Assembly (NCBI GenBank): GCA_036937835.1
Contig: CM072869.1
Span: 25,063,001 to 25,127,000 of the forward strand
Reading direction: 5' to 3'
DNA: 64,000 nucleotides
DNA from: Pampus argenteus
Taxonomy: Eukaryota; Chordata; Actinopteri; Scombriformes; Stromateidae
Part shown: piece by piece, positions 11,301-24,762 of the stretch
Layout of the letters: each line of letters opens with the position of its first letter
Numbering within the stretch: position 1 is the first letter of the stretch
Notes under the pieces: generated by a model
Told to the model about the DNA's origin: nothing
The model's input: only the letters and a program-made list of their open reading frames with translations
Databases searched by the model: none
Program-made: the position numbers and the translations under genes

Positions 11301-12282
11301 GAAAGACAATAAAGATCAGTGTTTTGTTATCAATTGAAGTCTAAACAGTGCATGAAGTCAAAGAAAAGTGTCTGAATTTAAAATTAGTGTCCAACTTCTC
11401 ATTGTCTCCAGTCCTCTGTTGTCTCTACAAAACTAAAGGAAGACAAGAGGAAACAAATTCACAAAGTTACACTCATGCAGTTAAAGTCGTATAAAAATAA
11501 GATTAAAATGACAGTGATCAAACTCTAATTAAAATTACAAAAATACAGAAATTAAACGTATATCCCAAAAAAAAAAACACTGTTCAAACTTTATACTGCA
11601 CGTCACACTCCTGACTCCTCTCCTTATTCTGAAAGAAAAAAACAACAGAAAGACAATAAAGATCAGTGTTTTGTTATCAATTGAAGTCTAAACAGTGCAT
11701 GAAGTCAAAGAAAAGTGTCTGAATTTAAAATTAGTGTCCAAATTCTCATTGTCTCCAGTCCTCTGTTGTCTCTACAAAACTAAAGGAAGACAAGAGGAAA
11801 CAAATTCACAAAGTTACACTCATGCAGTTAAAGTCGTATAAAAATAAGATTAAAATGGCAGTGATCAAACTCTAATTAAAATTACAAAAATACAGAAATT
11901 AAAAGTATTTCCAAAAAGTAAAAAAAAAAACAGTTCAAACTTTATACTGCACGCTACACTCCTGACTCCTCTCCTTATTCTGAAAGAAAAAAACAACAGA
12001 AAGACAATAAAGATCAGTGTTTTGTTATCAATTGAAGTCTAAACAGTGCATGAAGTCAAAGAAAAGTGTCTGAATTTAAAATTAGTGTCCAACTTCTCAT
12101 TGTCCCCAGTCCTCTGTTGTCTCTACAAAACTAAAGGAAGACAAGAGGAAACAAATTCACAAAGTTACACTCATGCAGTTAAAGTCGTATAAAAATAAGA
12201 TTAAAATGACAGTGATCAAACTCTAATTAAAATTACAAAAATACAGAAATTAAACGTATATCCCAAAGAAAAAAACACTGTT
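8400..12282. repeat. Higher-order repeat, 11 monomers (3883 bp), copy 1
   Basis: This unit matches 12283-16515. Markers shared at an offset of 3883 include the three-base loss giving cagttagtcg at about 8641 and 12526, and the ccaaattctc form of several A monomers. B monomers lie at 9454 and 10872. Confidence 0.88.
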
Positions 12283-15200
12283 CAAACTTTATACTGCACG
12301 TCACACTCCTGACTCCTCTCCTTATTCTGAAAGAAAAAAACAACAGAAAGACAATAAAGATCAGTGTTTTGTTATCAATTGAAGTCTAAACAGTGCATGA
12401 AGTCAAAGAAAAGTGTCTGAATTTAAAATTAGTGTCCAAATTCTCATTGTCTCCAGTCCTCTGTTGTCTCTACAAAACTAAAGGAAGACAAGAGGAAACA
12501 AATTCACAAAGTTACACTCATGCAGTTAGTCGTATAAAAATAAGATTAAAATGACAGTGATCAAACTCTAATTAAAATTACAAAAATACAGAAATTAAAA
12601 GTATTTCCAAAAAGTAAAAAAAAAAAACAGTTCAAACTTTATACTGCACGCTACACTCCTGACTCCTCTCCTTATTCTGAAAGAAAAAAACAACAGAAAG
12701 ACAATAAAGATCAGTGTTTTGTTATCAATTGAAGTCTGATCAGAGCATGAAGTCAAAAAAAAGTGTCTGAATTTAAAATTAGTGTCCAACTTCTCATTGT
12801 CTCCAGTCCTCTGTTGTCTCTACAAAACTAAAGGAAGACAAGAGAAAACAAATTCACAAAGTTACACTCATGCAGTTAAAGTCGTATAAAAATAAGATTA
12901 AAATGGCAGTGATCAAACTCTAATTAAAATTACAAAAATACAGAAATTAAAAGTATTTCCAAAAAAAAAAAAAAAAACAGTTCAAACTTTATACTGCACG
13001 CTACACTCCTGACTCCTCTCCTTATTCTGAAAGAAAAAAACAACAGAAAGACAATAAAGATCAGTGTTTTGTTATCAATTGAAGTCTAAACAGTGCATGA
13101 AGTCAAAGAAAAGTGTCTGAATTTAAAATTACTGTCCAACTTCTCATTGTCTCCAGTCCTCTGTTGTCTCTACAAAACTAAAGGAAGACAAGAGGAAACA
13201 AATTCACAAAGTTACACTCATGCAGTTAAAGTCGTATAAAAATAAGATTAAAATGACAGTGATCAAACTCTAATTAAAATTACAAAAATACAGAAATTAA
13301 AAGTATATCCAAAAAGTAAAAAAAAAAAACACTGTTCAAACTTTATACTGCACGTCACACTCCTGACTCCTCTCATTATTCTGAGAGAAAAAAAACTAAA
13401 CAGAAAGACAATAAAGATCAGTGTTCAAAAACCAGATCAAGACACAATTGTCATCAGATGAAATATGAGCATACGTTTACTGTACCTGAATTTAAAATGA
13501 GTGTCCAACTTCTCATTGTCTCCAGTCCTCTGTTGTCTCTACAAAACTAAAGGAAGACAAGAGGAAACAAATTCACAAAGTTACACTCATGCAGTTAAAG
13601 TCGTATAAAAATAAGATTAAAATGGCAGTGATCAAACTCTAATTAAAATTACAAAAATACAGAAATTAAAAGTATTTCCAAAAAGTAAAAAAAAAAACAG
13701 TTCAAACTTTATACTGCACGCTACACTCCTGACTCCTCTCCTTATTCTGAAAGAAAAAAACAACAGAAAGACAATAAAGATCAGTGTTTTGTTATCAATT
13801 GAAGTCTAAACAGTGCATGAAGTCAAAGAAAAGTGTCTGAATTTAAAATGAGTGTCCAACTTCTCATTGTCTCCAGTCCTCTGTTGTCTCTACAAAACTA
13901 AAGGAAGACAAGAGGAAACAAATTCACAAAGTTACACTCATGCAGTTAAAGTCGTATAAAAATAAGATTAAAATGACAGTGATCAAACTCTAATTAAAAT
14001 TACAAAAATACAGAAATTAAACGTATATCCCAAAAAAAAAAACACTGTTCAAACTTTATACTGCACGTCACACTCCTGACTCCTCTCCTTATTCTGAAAG
14101 AAAAAAACAACAGAAAGACAATAAAGATCAGTGTTTTGTTATCAATTGAAGTCTAAACAGTGCATGAAGTCAAAGAAAAGTGTCTGAATTTAAAATTAGT
14201 GTCCAAATTCTCATTGTCTCCAGTCCTCTGTTGTCTCTACAAAACTAAAGGAAGACAAGAGGAAACAAATTCACAAAGTTACACTCATGCAGTTAAAGTC
14301 GTATAAAAATAAGATTAAAATGACAGTGATCAAACTCTAATTAAAATTACAAAAATACAGAAATTAAAAGTATTTCCAAAAAGTAAAAAAAAAAACAGTT
14401 CAAACTTTATACTGCACGCTACACTCCTGACTCCTCTCCTTATTCTGAAAGAAAAAAACAACAGAAAGACAATAAAGATCAGTGTTTTGTTATCAATTGA
14501 AGTCTGATCAGAGCATGAAGTCAAAAAAAAGTGTCTGAATTTAAAATTAGTGTCCAACTTCTCATTGTCTCCAGTCCTCTGTTGTCTCTACAAAACTAAA
14601 GGAAGACAAGAGAAAACAAATTCACAAAGTTACACTCATGCAGTTAAAGTCGTATAAAAATAAGATTAAAATGGCAGTGATCAAACTCTAATTAAAATTA
14701 CAAAAATACAGAAATTAAAAGTATTTCCAAAAAAAAAAAAAAAAACAGTTCAAACTTTATACTGCACGCTACACTCCTGACTCCTCTCCTTATTCTGAAA
14801 GAAAAAAACAACAGAAAGACAATAAAGATCAGTGTTTTGTTATCAATTGAAGTCTAAACAGTGCATGAAGTCAAAGAAAAGTGTCTGAATTTAAAATTAC
14901 TGTCCAAATTCTCATTGTCTCCAGTCCTCTGTTGTCTCTACAAAACTAAAGGAAGACAAGAGGAAACAAATTCACAAAGTTACACTCATGCAGTTAAAGT
15001 CGTATAAAAATAAGATTAAAATGACAGTGATCAAACTCTAATTAAAATTACAAAAATACAGAAATTAAAAGTATATCCAAAAAGTAAAAAAAAAAAACAC
15101 TGTTCAAACTTTATACTGCACGTCACACTCCTGACTCCTCTCATTATTCTGAGAGAAAAAAAACTAAACAGAAAGACAATAAAGATCAGTGTTCAAAAAC

Positions 15201-16515
15201 CAGATCAAGACAAAATTGTCATCAGATGAAATATGAGCATACGTTTACTGTACCTGAATTTAAAATGAGTGTCCAACTTCTCATTGTCTCCAGTCCTCTG
15301 TTGTCTCTACAAAACTAAAGGAAGACAAGAGGAAACAAATTCACAAAGTTACACTCATGCAGTTAAAGTCGTATAAAAATAAGATTAAAATGGCAGTGAT
15401 CAAACTCTAATTAAAATTACAAAAATACAGAAATTAAAAGTATTTCCAAAAAGTAAAAAAAAAAACTGTTCAAACTTTATACTGCACGCTACACTCCTGA
15501 CTCCTCTCCTTATTCTGAAAGAAAAAAACAACAGAAAGACAATAAAGATCAGTGTTTTGTTATCAATTGAAGTCTAAACAGTGCATGAAGTCAAAGAAAA
15601 GTGTCTGAATTTAAAATTAGTGTCCAACTTCTCATTGTCTCCAGTCCTCTGTTGTCTCTACAAAACTAAAGGAAGACAAGAGGAAACAAATTCACAAAGT
15701 TACACTCATGCAGTTAAAGTCGTATAAAAATAAGATTAAAATGACAGTGATCAAACTCTAATTAAAATTACAAAAATACAGAAATTAAACGTATATCCCA
15801 AAAAAAAAAACACTGTTCAAACTTTATACTGCACGTCACACTCCTGACTCCTCTCCTTATTCTGAAAGAAAAAAACAACAGAAAGACAATAAAGATCAGT
15901 GTTTTGTTATCAATTGAAGTCTAAACAGTGCATGAAGTCAAAGAAAAGTGTCTGAATTTAAAATTAGTGTCCAAATTCTCATTGTCTCCAGTCCTCTGTT
16001 GTCTCTACAAAACTAAAGGAAGACAAGAGGAAACAAATTCACAAAGTTACACTCATGCAGTTAAAGTCGTATAAAAATAAGATTAAAATGACAGTGATCA
16101 AACTCTAATTAAAATTACAAAAATACAGAAATTAAAAGTATTTCCAAAAAGTAAAAAAAAAAACAGTTCAAACTTTATACTGCACGCTACACTCCTGACT
16201 CCTCTCCTTATTCTGAAAGAAAAAAACAACAGAAAGACAATAAAGATCAGTGTTTTGTTATCAATTGAAGTCTAAACAGTGCATGAAGTCAAAGAAAAGT
16301 GTCTGAATTTAAAATTAGTGTCCAACTTCTCATTGTCTCCAGTCCTCTGTTGTCTCTACAAAACTAAAGGAAGACAAGAGGAAACAAATTCACAAAGTTA
16401 CACTCATGCAGTTAAAGTCGTATAAAAATAAGATTAAAATGACAGTGATCAAACTCTAATTAAAATTACAAAAATACAGAAATTAAACGTATATCCCAAA
16501 AAAAAAAACACTGTT
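12283..16515. repeat. Higher-order repeat, 12 monomers (4233 bp), copy 2
   Basis: Landmarks 12283 to 14401 correspond to 8400 to 10518 at an offset of 3883. From 15105 on, the offset is 4233 (B at 15105 matches B at 10872, and both have the private agacaaaattgtc). The difference is one extra A monomer at 14751, which combines attactgtcc with caaattctc. This copy therefore gained, or the first lost, exactly one monomer. Confidence 0.88.
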
Positions 16516-17932
16516 CAAACTTTATACTGCACGTCACACTCCTGACTCCTCTCCTTATTCTGAAAGAAAAAAACAACAGAAAGACAATAAAGATCAGTGT
16601 TTTGTTATCAATTGAAGTCTAAACAGTGCATGAAGTCAAAGAAAAGTGTCTGAATTTAAAATTAGTGTCCAACTTCTCATTGTCTCCAGTCCTCTGTTGT
16701 CTCTACAAAACTAAAGGAAGACAAGAGGAAACAAATTCACAAAGTTACACTCATGCAGTTAAAGTCGTATAAAAATAAGATTAAAATGGCAGTGATCAAA
16801 CTCTAATTAAAATTACAAAAATACAGAAATTAAAAGTATTTCCAAAAAGTAAAAAAAAAAACAGTTCAAACTTTATACTGCACGCTACACTCCTGACTCC
16901 TCTCCTTATTCTGAAAGAAAAAAACGACAGAAAGACAATAAAGATCAGTGTTTTGTTATCAATTGAAGTCTAAACAGTGCATGAAGTCAAAGAAAAGTGT
17001 CTGAATTTAAAATTAGTGTCCAACTTCTCATTGTCTCCAGTCCTCTGTTGTCTCTACAAAACTAAAGGAAGACAAGAGGAAACAAATTCACAAAGTTACA
17101 CTCATGCAGGTAAAGTCGCATAAAAATAAGTGATCAAACTCTAAAATTACAAAAATACAGAAATTAAACGTATATCCCAATAAAAAAAAAAACACTGTTC
17201 AAACTTTATACTGGACATCACACTCCTGACTCCTCTCCTTATTCTGAAAGAAAAAAACAACAGAAAGACAATAAAGATCAGTGTTTTGTTATCAATTGAA
17301 GTCTGATCAGAGCATGAAGTCAAAAAAAAGTGTCTGAATTTAAAATTAGTGTCCAACTTCTCATTGTCTCCAGTCCTCTGTTGTCTCTACAAAACTAAAG
17401 GAAGACAAGAGAAAACAAATTCACAAAGTTACACTCATGCAGTTAAAGTCGTATAAAAATAAGATTAAAATGGCAGTGATCAAACTCTAATTAAAATTAC
17501 AAAAATACAGAATTTAAAAGTATTTCCAAAAAAGTAAAAAAATAACACTGTTCAAACTTTATACTGCACGTCACACTCCTGACTCCTCTCATTATTCTGA
17601 AAGAAAAAAAATAAACAGAAAGACAATAAAGATCAGTGTTCAAAGTGTTCAAAAACCATATCAAGACACAAATGTCATCAGATGAAATATGAGCATATCA
17701 TAAGTTTACTGTACCTAAATTTAAAATGAGTGTCCAACTTTTCATTGTCTCCAGTCCTCTGATCTCTCTACAAAACTAAATGAAGACAAGAGAAAACAAA
17801 TTCACAAAGTTACACTCATGCAGTTAAAGTCGTATAAAAATAAGATTAAAATGGCAATGATCAAACTCTAAATAAAATTACAAAAATACAGAAATTAAAA
17901 GTATTTCCAAAAAGTAAAAAAAAAAAACTGTT

Positions 17933-18831
17933 CAAACTTTATACTGCGAACAGATGACCAATTTGTTATCAAATGAAATCTGATCAGTGCATGAAGTCAA
18001 AGAAAAGTGTCTCTGAATTTAAAATGAGTGTCCAACTTCTCATTGTCTCCAGTCCTCTGACCTCTCTACAAAACTAAATGAAGACAAAAGGAAACAAATT
18101 CACATTTACACTCATGCAGTTAAAGTCGCGAAAAAATAAGATTAAAATGACAGTGATTAAACTCTAATTAAAATTACAAAAATACAGAAATTAAAAGTAT
18201 TTCCAAAAAAGTAAAAAAAAAAAAACATTATTCAAACTTTATACTGCACGTCACACTCCTGACTCCTCTCATTATTCTGAAAGAAAACAAATAAACAGAA
18301 AGACAATAAAGATCAGTGTTCAAAAACCAGATCAAGACACAATTGTCATCAGATGAAATATGAGCATACGTTTACTGTACCTGAATTTAAAATGAGTGTC
18401 CAACATCTCATTTGTCTCTGTCCTCTGTTGTCTCTACAAAACTAAAGGAAGACAAGAGGAAACAAATTCACAAAGTTACACTCATGCAGTTAAAGTCGTA
18501 TAAAAATAAGATTAAAACGGCAGTGATCAAACTCTAATTAAAATTACAAAAATACAGAAATTAAAAGTATTTCCAAAAAGTAAAAAAATAACACTGTTCA
18601 AACTTTATACTGCACGTCACACTAATGACTCCTCTCCTTATTCTGAAAGAAAAAAACAACAGAAAGACAATAAAGATCAGTGTTCAAAGTGTTCAAATAC
18701 CAGATCAAGACATAAATGTCATCAGATGAAATATGAGCATATCATAAGTTTACTGTACGTGAATTTAAAATGACTGATCAAATTTATTATTGTCTCCAGT
18801 CCTCTGATCTCTCTACAAAACTATATGAAGA
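17933..18831. repeat. Pre-insert cassette D-B'-C'', copy 2
   Basis: Landmarks are at 17933 (D), 18233 (B') and 18599 (C''), with the same diagnostic sequences as copy 1. A C monomer at 17553 precedes it, as in copy 1. It has gttcaaataccag where other copies have gttcaaaaaccag. Confidence 0.9.
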
Positions 18832-19669
18832 TGAGAACAAACAGTGGTTAAACATGTTACAACAGTTGAAAGATTCATCATCACATGAATTAGGATGAAA
18901 ATGTCAAATCGTATTGATAAACATCAAATTTTAAATTTCATATTTCCTCTCAACATTTCTCCTCTTCTTTCATAAAAAGAAATACATATTATATTGAAAT
19001 AAAAAAGAGAAAAAGTTAAAATTTTAAAAGTTCATAGGCAAATACTTCAGTGGTTACTTGTCAGTCTGTCCTTAATATTGGCTTAAAGTTAAATATATTG
19101 TACACGTTGAAAAGAAAACAATTATCTTTGAATTTCAACTAGACTACATTGCAAATAAAATAAAAAACACCAGGCTACTTATAAATATAACAAATTATTA
19201 TATGTATATATATATATATATATGTATGTATACATTTTACAACTCTCTTCACCTTTGGTTGCAAATCAAAGTATAACTTAAATTCAGAAATTTTCCTACA
19301 TCAGAAAAATGTGAAACTTACTGTAAGTTTTTTTTTTGTTTGCGTAGAGACACGTATGATCTTGTCATATTGTGTTCAGTCCAGTTTCTGGTTGAAATGT
19401 GTTTCTCTCACATCATGCTGTGTGTCTGTTCCTCTCCAAACACTGAAAAGACAGGAGTTCTGTGTGCAAATGTTCTGTTATCTGTTATTACTTGGATTCT
19501 AGAACATCCTTACGATGCAACAAAAGAAATAAGTTTGGACTTTACAGTCCCAGTGAAATATATGATTCACACAATACACAGTCAAACCAGAAGATAAATG
19601 TTTATGAAGCATTCACTCAGCAATTTGTTCTTATTCATTGATTCATTATAATAAAATTATGAAAGAAAA
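18832..19669. repeat. Non-satellite insert, copy 2 (838 bp)
   Basis: It has the same ends and order of parts as copy 1. With copy 1 it shares agtataactt and gaaattttcc, where the four later copies read agtatatctt and gaaatgttcc. Private changes include aaatacatatt and tacattttac. No gene is called. Confidence 0.9.
19202..19234. repeat. TA microsatellite in insert 2
   Basis: Alternating TA run bounded by atgta and tatgtatgtatac, slightly shorter than in insert 1. Confidence 0.93.
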
Positions 19670-20520
19670 CTGTACAAGAGGAAACAAATTTACAAAGTTA
19701 CACTCATGCAGTTAAAGTCGCATACAAATAAGTGATCAAACTCTAATTAAAATTACAAAAATACAGAAATTAAACGTATATCCCAATGAAAAAAAAACAC
19801 TGTTCAAACTTTATACTGCACGTCACACTTCTGACTCCTCCTTATTCTGAAATGAAAAAAACAACAGAAAGACAATAAAGATCAGTGTTTTGTTATCAAT
19901 TGAAGTCTGATAAGAGCATGAAGTCAAAAAAAAGTGTCTGAATTTAAAATTAGTGTCCAACTTCTCAATGTCTCCAGTCCTCTGTTGTCTCTACAAAACT
20001 AAAGGAAGACAAGAGAAAACAAATTCACAAAGTTACACTCATGCAGTTAAAGTCGTATAAAAATAAGATTAAAATGGCAGTGATCAAACTCTAATTAAAA
20101 TTACAAAAATACAGAAATTAAAAGTATTTCCAAAAAAAAAAAAAAAAACAGTTCAAACTTTATACTGCACGTCACACTCCTGACTCCTCTCATTATTCTG
20201 AGAGAAAAAAAACTAAACAGAAAGACAATAAAGATCAGTGTTCAAAAACCAGATCAAGACACAATTGTCATCAGATGAAATATGAGCATACGTTTACTGT
20301 ACCTGAATTTAAAATGAGTGTCCAACTTCTCATTGTCTCCAGTCCTCTGTTGTCTCTACAAAACTATAGGAAGACAAGAGGAAACAAATTCACAAAGTTA
20401 CACTCATGCAGTTAAAGTCGTATAAAAATAAGATTAAAATGGCAGTGATCAAACTCTAATTAAAATTACAAAAATACAGAAATTAAAAGTATTTCCAAAA
20501 AGTAAAAAAAAAAAACAGTT

Positions 20521-20835
20521 CAAACTTTATACTGCACGCTACACTCCTGACTCCTCTCCTTATTCTGAAAGAAAAAAACAACAGAAAGACAATAAAGATC
20601 AGTGTTTTGTTATCAATTGAAGTCAAAGAAAAGTGTCTGAATTTAAAATTAGTGTCCAACGTCTCATTGTCTCCAGTCCTCTGTTGTCTCTACAAAACTA
20701 AAGGAAGACAAGAGGAAACAAATTCACAAAGTTACACTCATGCAGTTAAAGTCGCATAAAAATAAGTGATCAAACTCTAAAATTACAAAAATACAGAAAT
20801 TAAACGTATATCCCAATAAAAAAAAAAACACTGTT
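20521..20835. repeat. A monomer with an 18-bp internal deletion
   Basis: Normal A monomers read gaagtctaaacagtgcatg then aagtcaaag. This copy, near 20618-20630, reads gaagtcaaag. The lost 18 bases lie between two gaagtc direct repeats, so the deletion removed one repeat and the sequence between them, as replication slippage would. Confidence 0.85.
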
Positions 20836-21905
20836 CAAACTTTATACTGCACGTCACACTCCTGACTCCTCTCCTTATTCTGAAAGAAAAAAACAACAGA
20901 AAGACAATAAAGATCAGTGTTTTGTTATCAATTGAAGTCTGATCAGAGCATGAAGTCAAAAAAAAGTGTCTGAATTTAAAATTAGTGTCCAACTTCTCAT
21001 TGTCTCCAGTCCTCTGTTGTCTCTACAAAACTAAAGGAAGACAAGAGAAAACAAATTCACAAAGTTACACTCATGCAGTTAAAGTCGTATAAAAATAAGA
21101 TTAAAATGGCAGTGATCAAACTCTAATTAAAATTACAAAAATACAGAAATTAAAAGTATTTCCAAAAAAAAAAAAAAACAGTTCAAACTTTATACTGCAC
21201 GCTACACTCCTGACTCCTCTCCTTATTCTGAAAGAAAAAAACAACAGAAAGACAATAAAGATCAGTGTTTTGTTATCAATTGAAGTCTAAACAGTGCATG
21301 AAGTCAAAGAAAAGTGTCTGAATTTAAAATTACTGTCCAACTTCTCATTGTCTCCAGTCCTCTGTTGTCTCTACAAAACTAAAGGAAGACAAGAGGAAAC
21401 AAATTCACAAAGTTACACTCATGCAGTTAAAGTCGTATAAAAATAAGATTAAAATGACAGTGATCAAACTCTAATTAAAATTACAAAAATACAGAAATTA
21501 AAAGTATATCCAAAAAGTAAAAAAAAAAAACACTGTTCAAACTTTATACTGCACGTCACACTCCTGACTCCTCTCATTATTCTGAGAGAAAAAAAACTAA
21601 ACAGAAAGACAATAAAGATCAGTGTTCAAAAACCAGATCAAGACACAATTGTCATCAGATGAAATATGAGCATACGTTTACTGTACCTGAATTTAAAATG
21701 AGTGTCCAACTTCTCATTGTCTCCAGTCCTCTGTTGTCTCTACAAAACTAAAGGAAGACAAGAGGAAACAAATTCACAAAGTTACACTCATGCAGTTAAA
21801 GTCGTATAAAAATAAGATTAAAATGGCAGTGATCAAACTCTAATTAAAATTACAAAAATACAGAAATTAAAAGTATTTCCAAAAAGTAAAAAAAAAAACA
21901 CTGTT

Positions 21906-23045
21906 CAAACTTTATACTGCACGTCACACTCCTGACTCCTCTCATTATTCTGAAAGAAAAAAAATAAACAGAAAGACAATAAAGATCAGTGTTCAAAGTG
22001 TTCAAAAACCAGATCAAGACACAAATGTCATCAGATGAAATATGAGCATATCATAAGTTTACTGTACCTGAATTTAAAATGAGTGTCCAACTTTTCATTG
22101 TCTCCAGTCCTCTGATCTCTCTACAAAACTAAATGAAGACAAGAGAAAACAAATTCACAAAGTTACACTCATGCAGTTAAAGTCGTATAAAAATAAGATT
22201 GAAATGGCAATGATCAAACTCTAAATAAAATTACAAAAATACAGAAATTAAAAGTATTTCCAAAAAGTACAAAAAAAACACTGTTCAATCTTTATATTGC
22301 ACGTCACACTCCTGACTCCTCTCATTATTCTGAAAGAAAAAAAATAAACAGAAAGACAATAAAGATCAGTGTTCAAAGTGTTCAAAAACCAGATCAAGAC
22401 ACAAATGTCATCAGATGAAATATGAGCATATCATAAGTTTACTGTACCTGAATTTAAAATGAGTGTCCAACTTTTCATTGTCTCCAGTCCTCTGATCTCT
22501 CTACAAAACTAAATGAAGACAAGAGAAAACAAATTCACAAAGTTACACTCATGCAGTTAAAGTCGTATAAAAATAAGATTGAAATGGCAATGATCAAACT
22601 CTAAATAAAATTACAAAAATACAGAAATTAAAAGTATTTCCAAAAAGTACAAAAAAAACACTGTTCAATCTTTATATTGCACGTCACACTCCTGACTCCT
22701 CTCATTATTCTGAAAGAAAAAAAATAAACAGAAAGACAATAAAGATCAGTGTTCAAAGTGTTCAAAAACCAGATCAAGACACAAATGTCATCAGATGAAA
22801 TATGAGCATATCATAAGTTTACTGTACCTGAATTTAAAATGAGTGTCCAACTTTTCATTGTCTCCAGTCCTCTGATCTCTCTACAAAACTAAATGAAGAC
22901 AAGAGAAAACAAATTCACAAAGTTACACTCATGCAGTTAAAGTCGTATAAAAATAAGATTAAAATGGCAATGATCAAACTCTAAATAAAATTACAAAAAT
23001 TCAGAAATTAAAAGTATTTCCAAAAAGTAAAAAAAAAAAACTGTT
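21906..23045. repeat. Local tandem of three C monomers, 380 bp period
   Basis: Landmarks at 21906, 22286, 22666 and 23046 are spaced exactly 380. The second and third monomers share private forms (caatctttatattgc, and agtacaaaaaaaacac before the landmark). The first two end in gattgaaatggc, while the third reverts to gattaaaatggc. This is a recent single-monomer duplication, unlike the multi-monomer units elsewhere. Confidence 0.9.
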
Positions 23046-23340
23046 CAAACTTTATACTGCGAACAGATGACCAATTTGGTATCAAATGAAATCTGATCAG
23101 TGCATGAAGTCAAAGAAAAGTGTCTCTGAATTTAAAATGAGTGTCCAACTTCTCATTGTCTCCAGTCATCTGACCTCTCTACAAAACTAAATGAAGACAA
23201 AAGGAAACAAATTCACAGTTACACTCATGCAGTTAAAGTCGTATAAAAATAAGATTAAAATGGCAGTGATCAAACTCTAATTAAAATTACAAAAATACAG
23301 AAATTAAAAGTATTTCCAAAAAGTAAAAAAAAAAACAGTT
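23046..23340. repeat. Isolated D monomer without an insert
   Basis: It reads tactgcgaacagatgacc and otherwise matches the pre-insert D monomers. It is followed by ttcacagttac and an A monomer with no B'-C''-insert. The same joint occurs at about 360-370. It marks a recombination product that lost, or never had, the rest of the cassette. Confidence 0.85.
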
Positions 23341-24762
23341 CAAACTTTATACTGCACGCTACACTCCTGACTCCTCTCCTTATTCTGAAAGAAAAAAACA
23401 ACAGAAAGACAATAAAGATCAGTGTTTTGTTATCAATTGAAGTCTAAACAGTGCATGAAGTCAAAGAAAAGTGTCTGAATTTAAAATGAGTGTCCAACTT
23501 CTCATTGTCTCCAGTCCTCTGTTGTCTCTACAAAACTAAAGGAAGACAAGAGGAAACAAATTCACAAAGTTACACTCATGCAGTTAAAGTCGTATAAAAA
23601 TAAGATTAAAATGACAGTGATCAAACTCTAATTAAAATTACAAAAATACAGAAATTAAAAGTATATCCAAAAAGTAAAAAAAAAAAACACTGTTCAAACT
23701 TTATACTGCACGTCACACTCCTGACTCCTCTCATTATTCTGAGAGAAAAAAAACTAAACAGAAAGACAATAAAGATCAGTGTTCAAAAACCAGATCAAGA
23801 CACAATTGTCATCAGATGAAATATGAGCATACGTTTACTGTACCTGAATTTAAAATGAGTGTCCAACTTCTCATTGTCTCCAGTCCTCTGTTGTCTCTAC
23901 AAAACTAAAGGAAGACAAGAGGAAACAAATTCACAAAGTTACACTCATGCAGTTAAAGTCGTATAAAAATAAGATTAAATGGCAGTGATCAAACTCTAAT
24001 TAAAATTACAAAAATACAGAAATTAAAAGTATTTCCAAAAAGTAAAAAAAAAAACAGTTCAAACTTTATACTGCACGCTACACTCCTGACTCCTCTCCTT
24101 ATTCTGAAAGAAAAAAACAACAGAAAGACAATAAAGATCAGTGTTTTGTTATCAATTGAAGTCTAAACAGTGCATGAAGTCAAAGAAAAGTGTCTGATTT
24201 TAAAATTAGTGTCCAACTTCTCATTGTCTCCAGTCCTCTGTTGTCTCTACAAAACTAAAGGAAGACAAGAGGAAACAAATTCACAAAGTTACACTCATGC
24301 AGTTAAAGTCGTATAAAAATAAGAATAAAATGACAGTGATCAAACTCTAATTAAAATTACAAAAATACAGAAATTAAAAGTATTTCCAAAAAGTAAAAAA
24401 AAAAACAGTTCAAACTTTATACTGCACGTCACACTCCTGACTCCTCTCCTTATTCTGAAAGAAAAAAACAACAGAAAGACAATAAAGATCAGTGTTTTGT
24501 TATCAATTGAAGTCTAAACAGTGCATGAAGTCAAAGAAAAGTGTCTGAATTTAAAATTAGTGTCCAACTTCTCATTGTCTCCAGTCCTCTGTTGTCTCTA
24601 CAAAACTAAAGGAAGACAAGAGGAAATAAATTCACAAAGTTACACTCTTGCAGTTAAAGTCGTATAAAAATAAGATTAAAATGACAGTGATCAAACTCTA
24701 ATTAAAATTACAAAAATACAGAAATTAAAAGTATTTCCAAAAAGTAAAAAATAAAAACTGTT

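Larger units (their letters stand above)
2961..18831. repeat. Array block 2: 45 monomers, A and B mixed
   Basis: Landmarks run from 3097 to 18599 with spacings of 300-380. The block opens with an A monomer (3097), B (3447) and A (3813). It then holds the higher-order units described separately, a short run of A monomers at 16516, 16867 and 17200, a C monomer at 17553 and the pre-insert cassette. The A monomer at 17200 carries the private form tactggacatcac. No gene is seen anywhere in the block. Confidence 0.92.
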
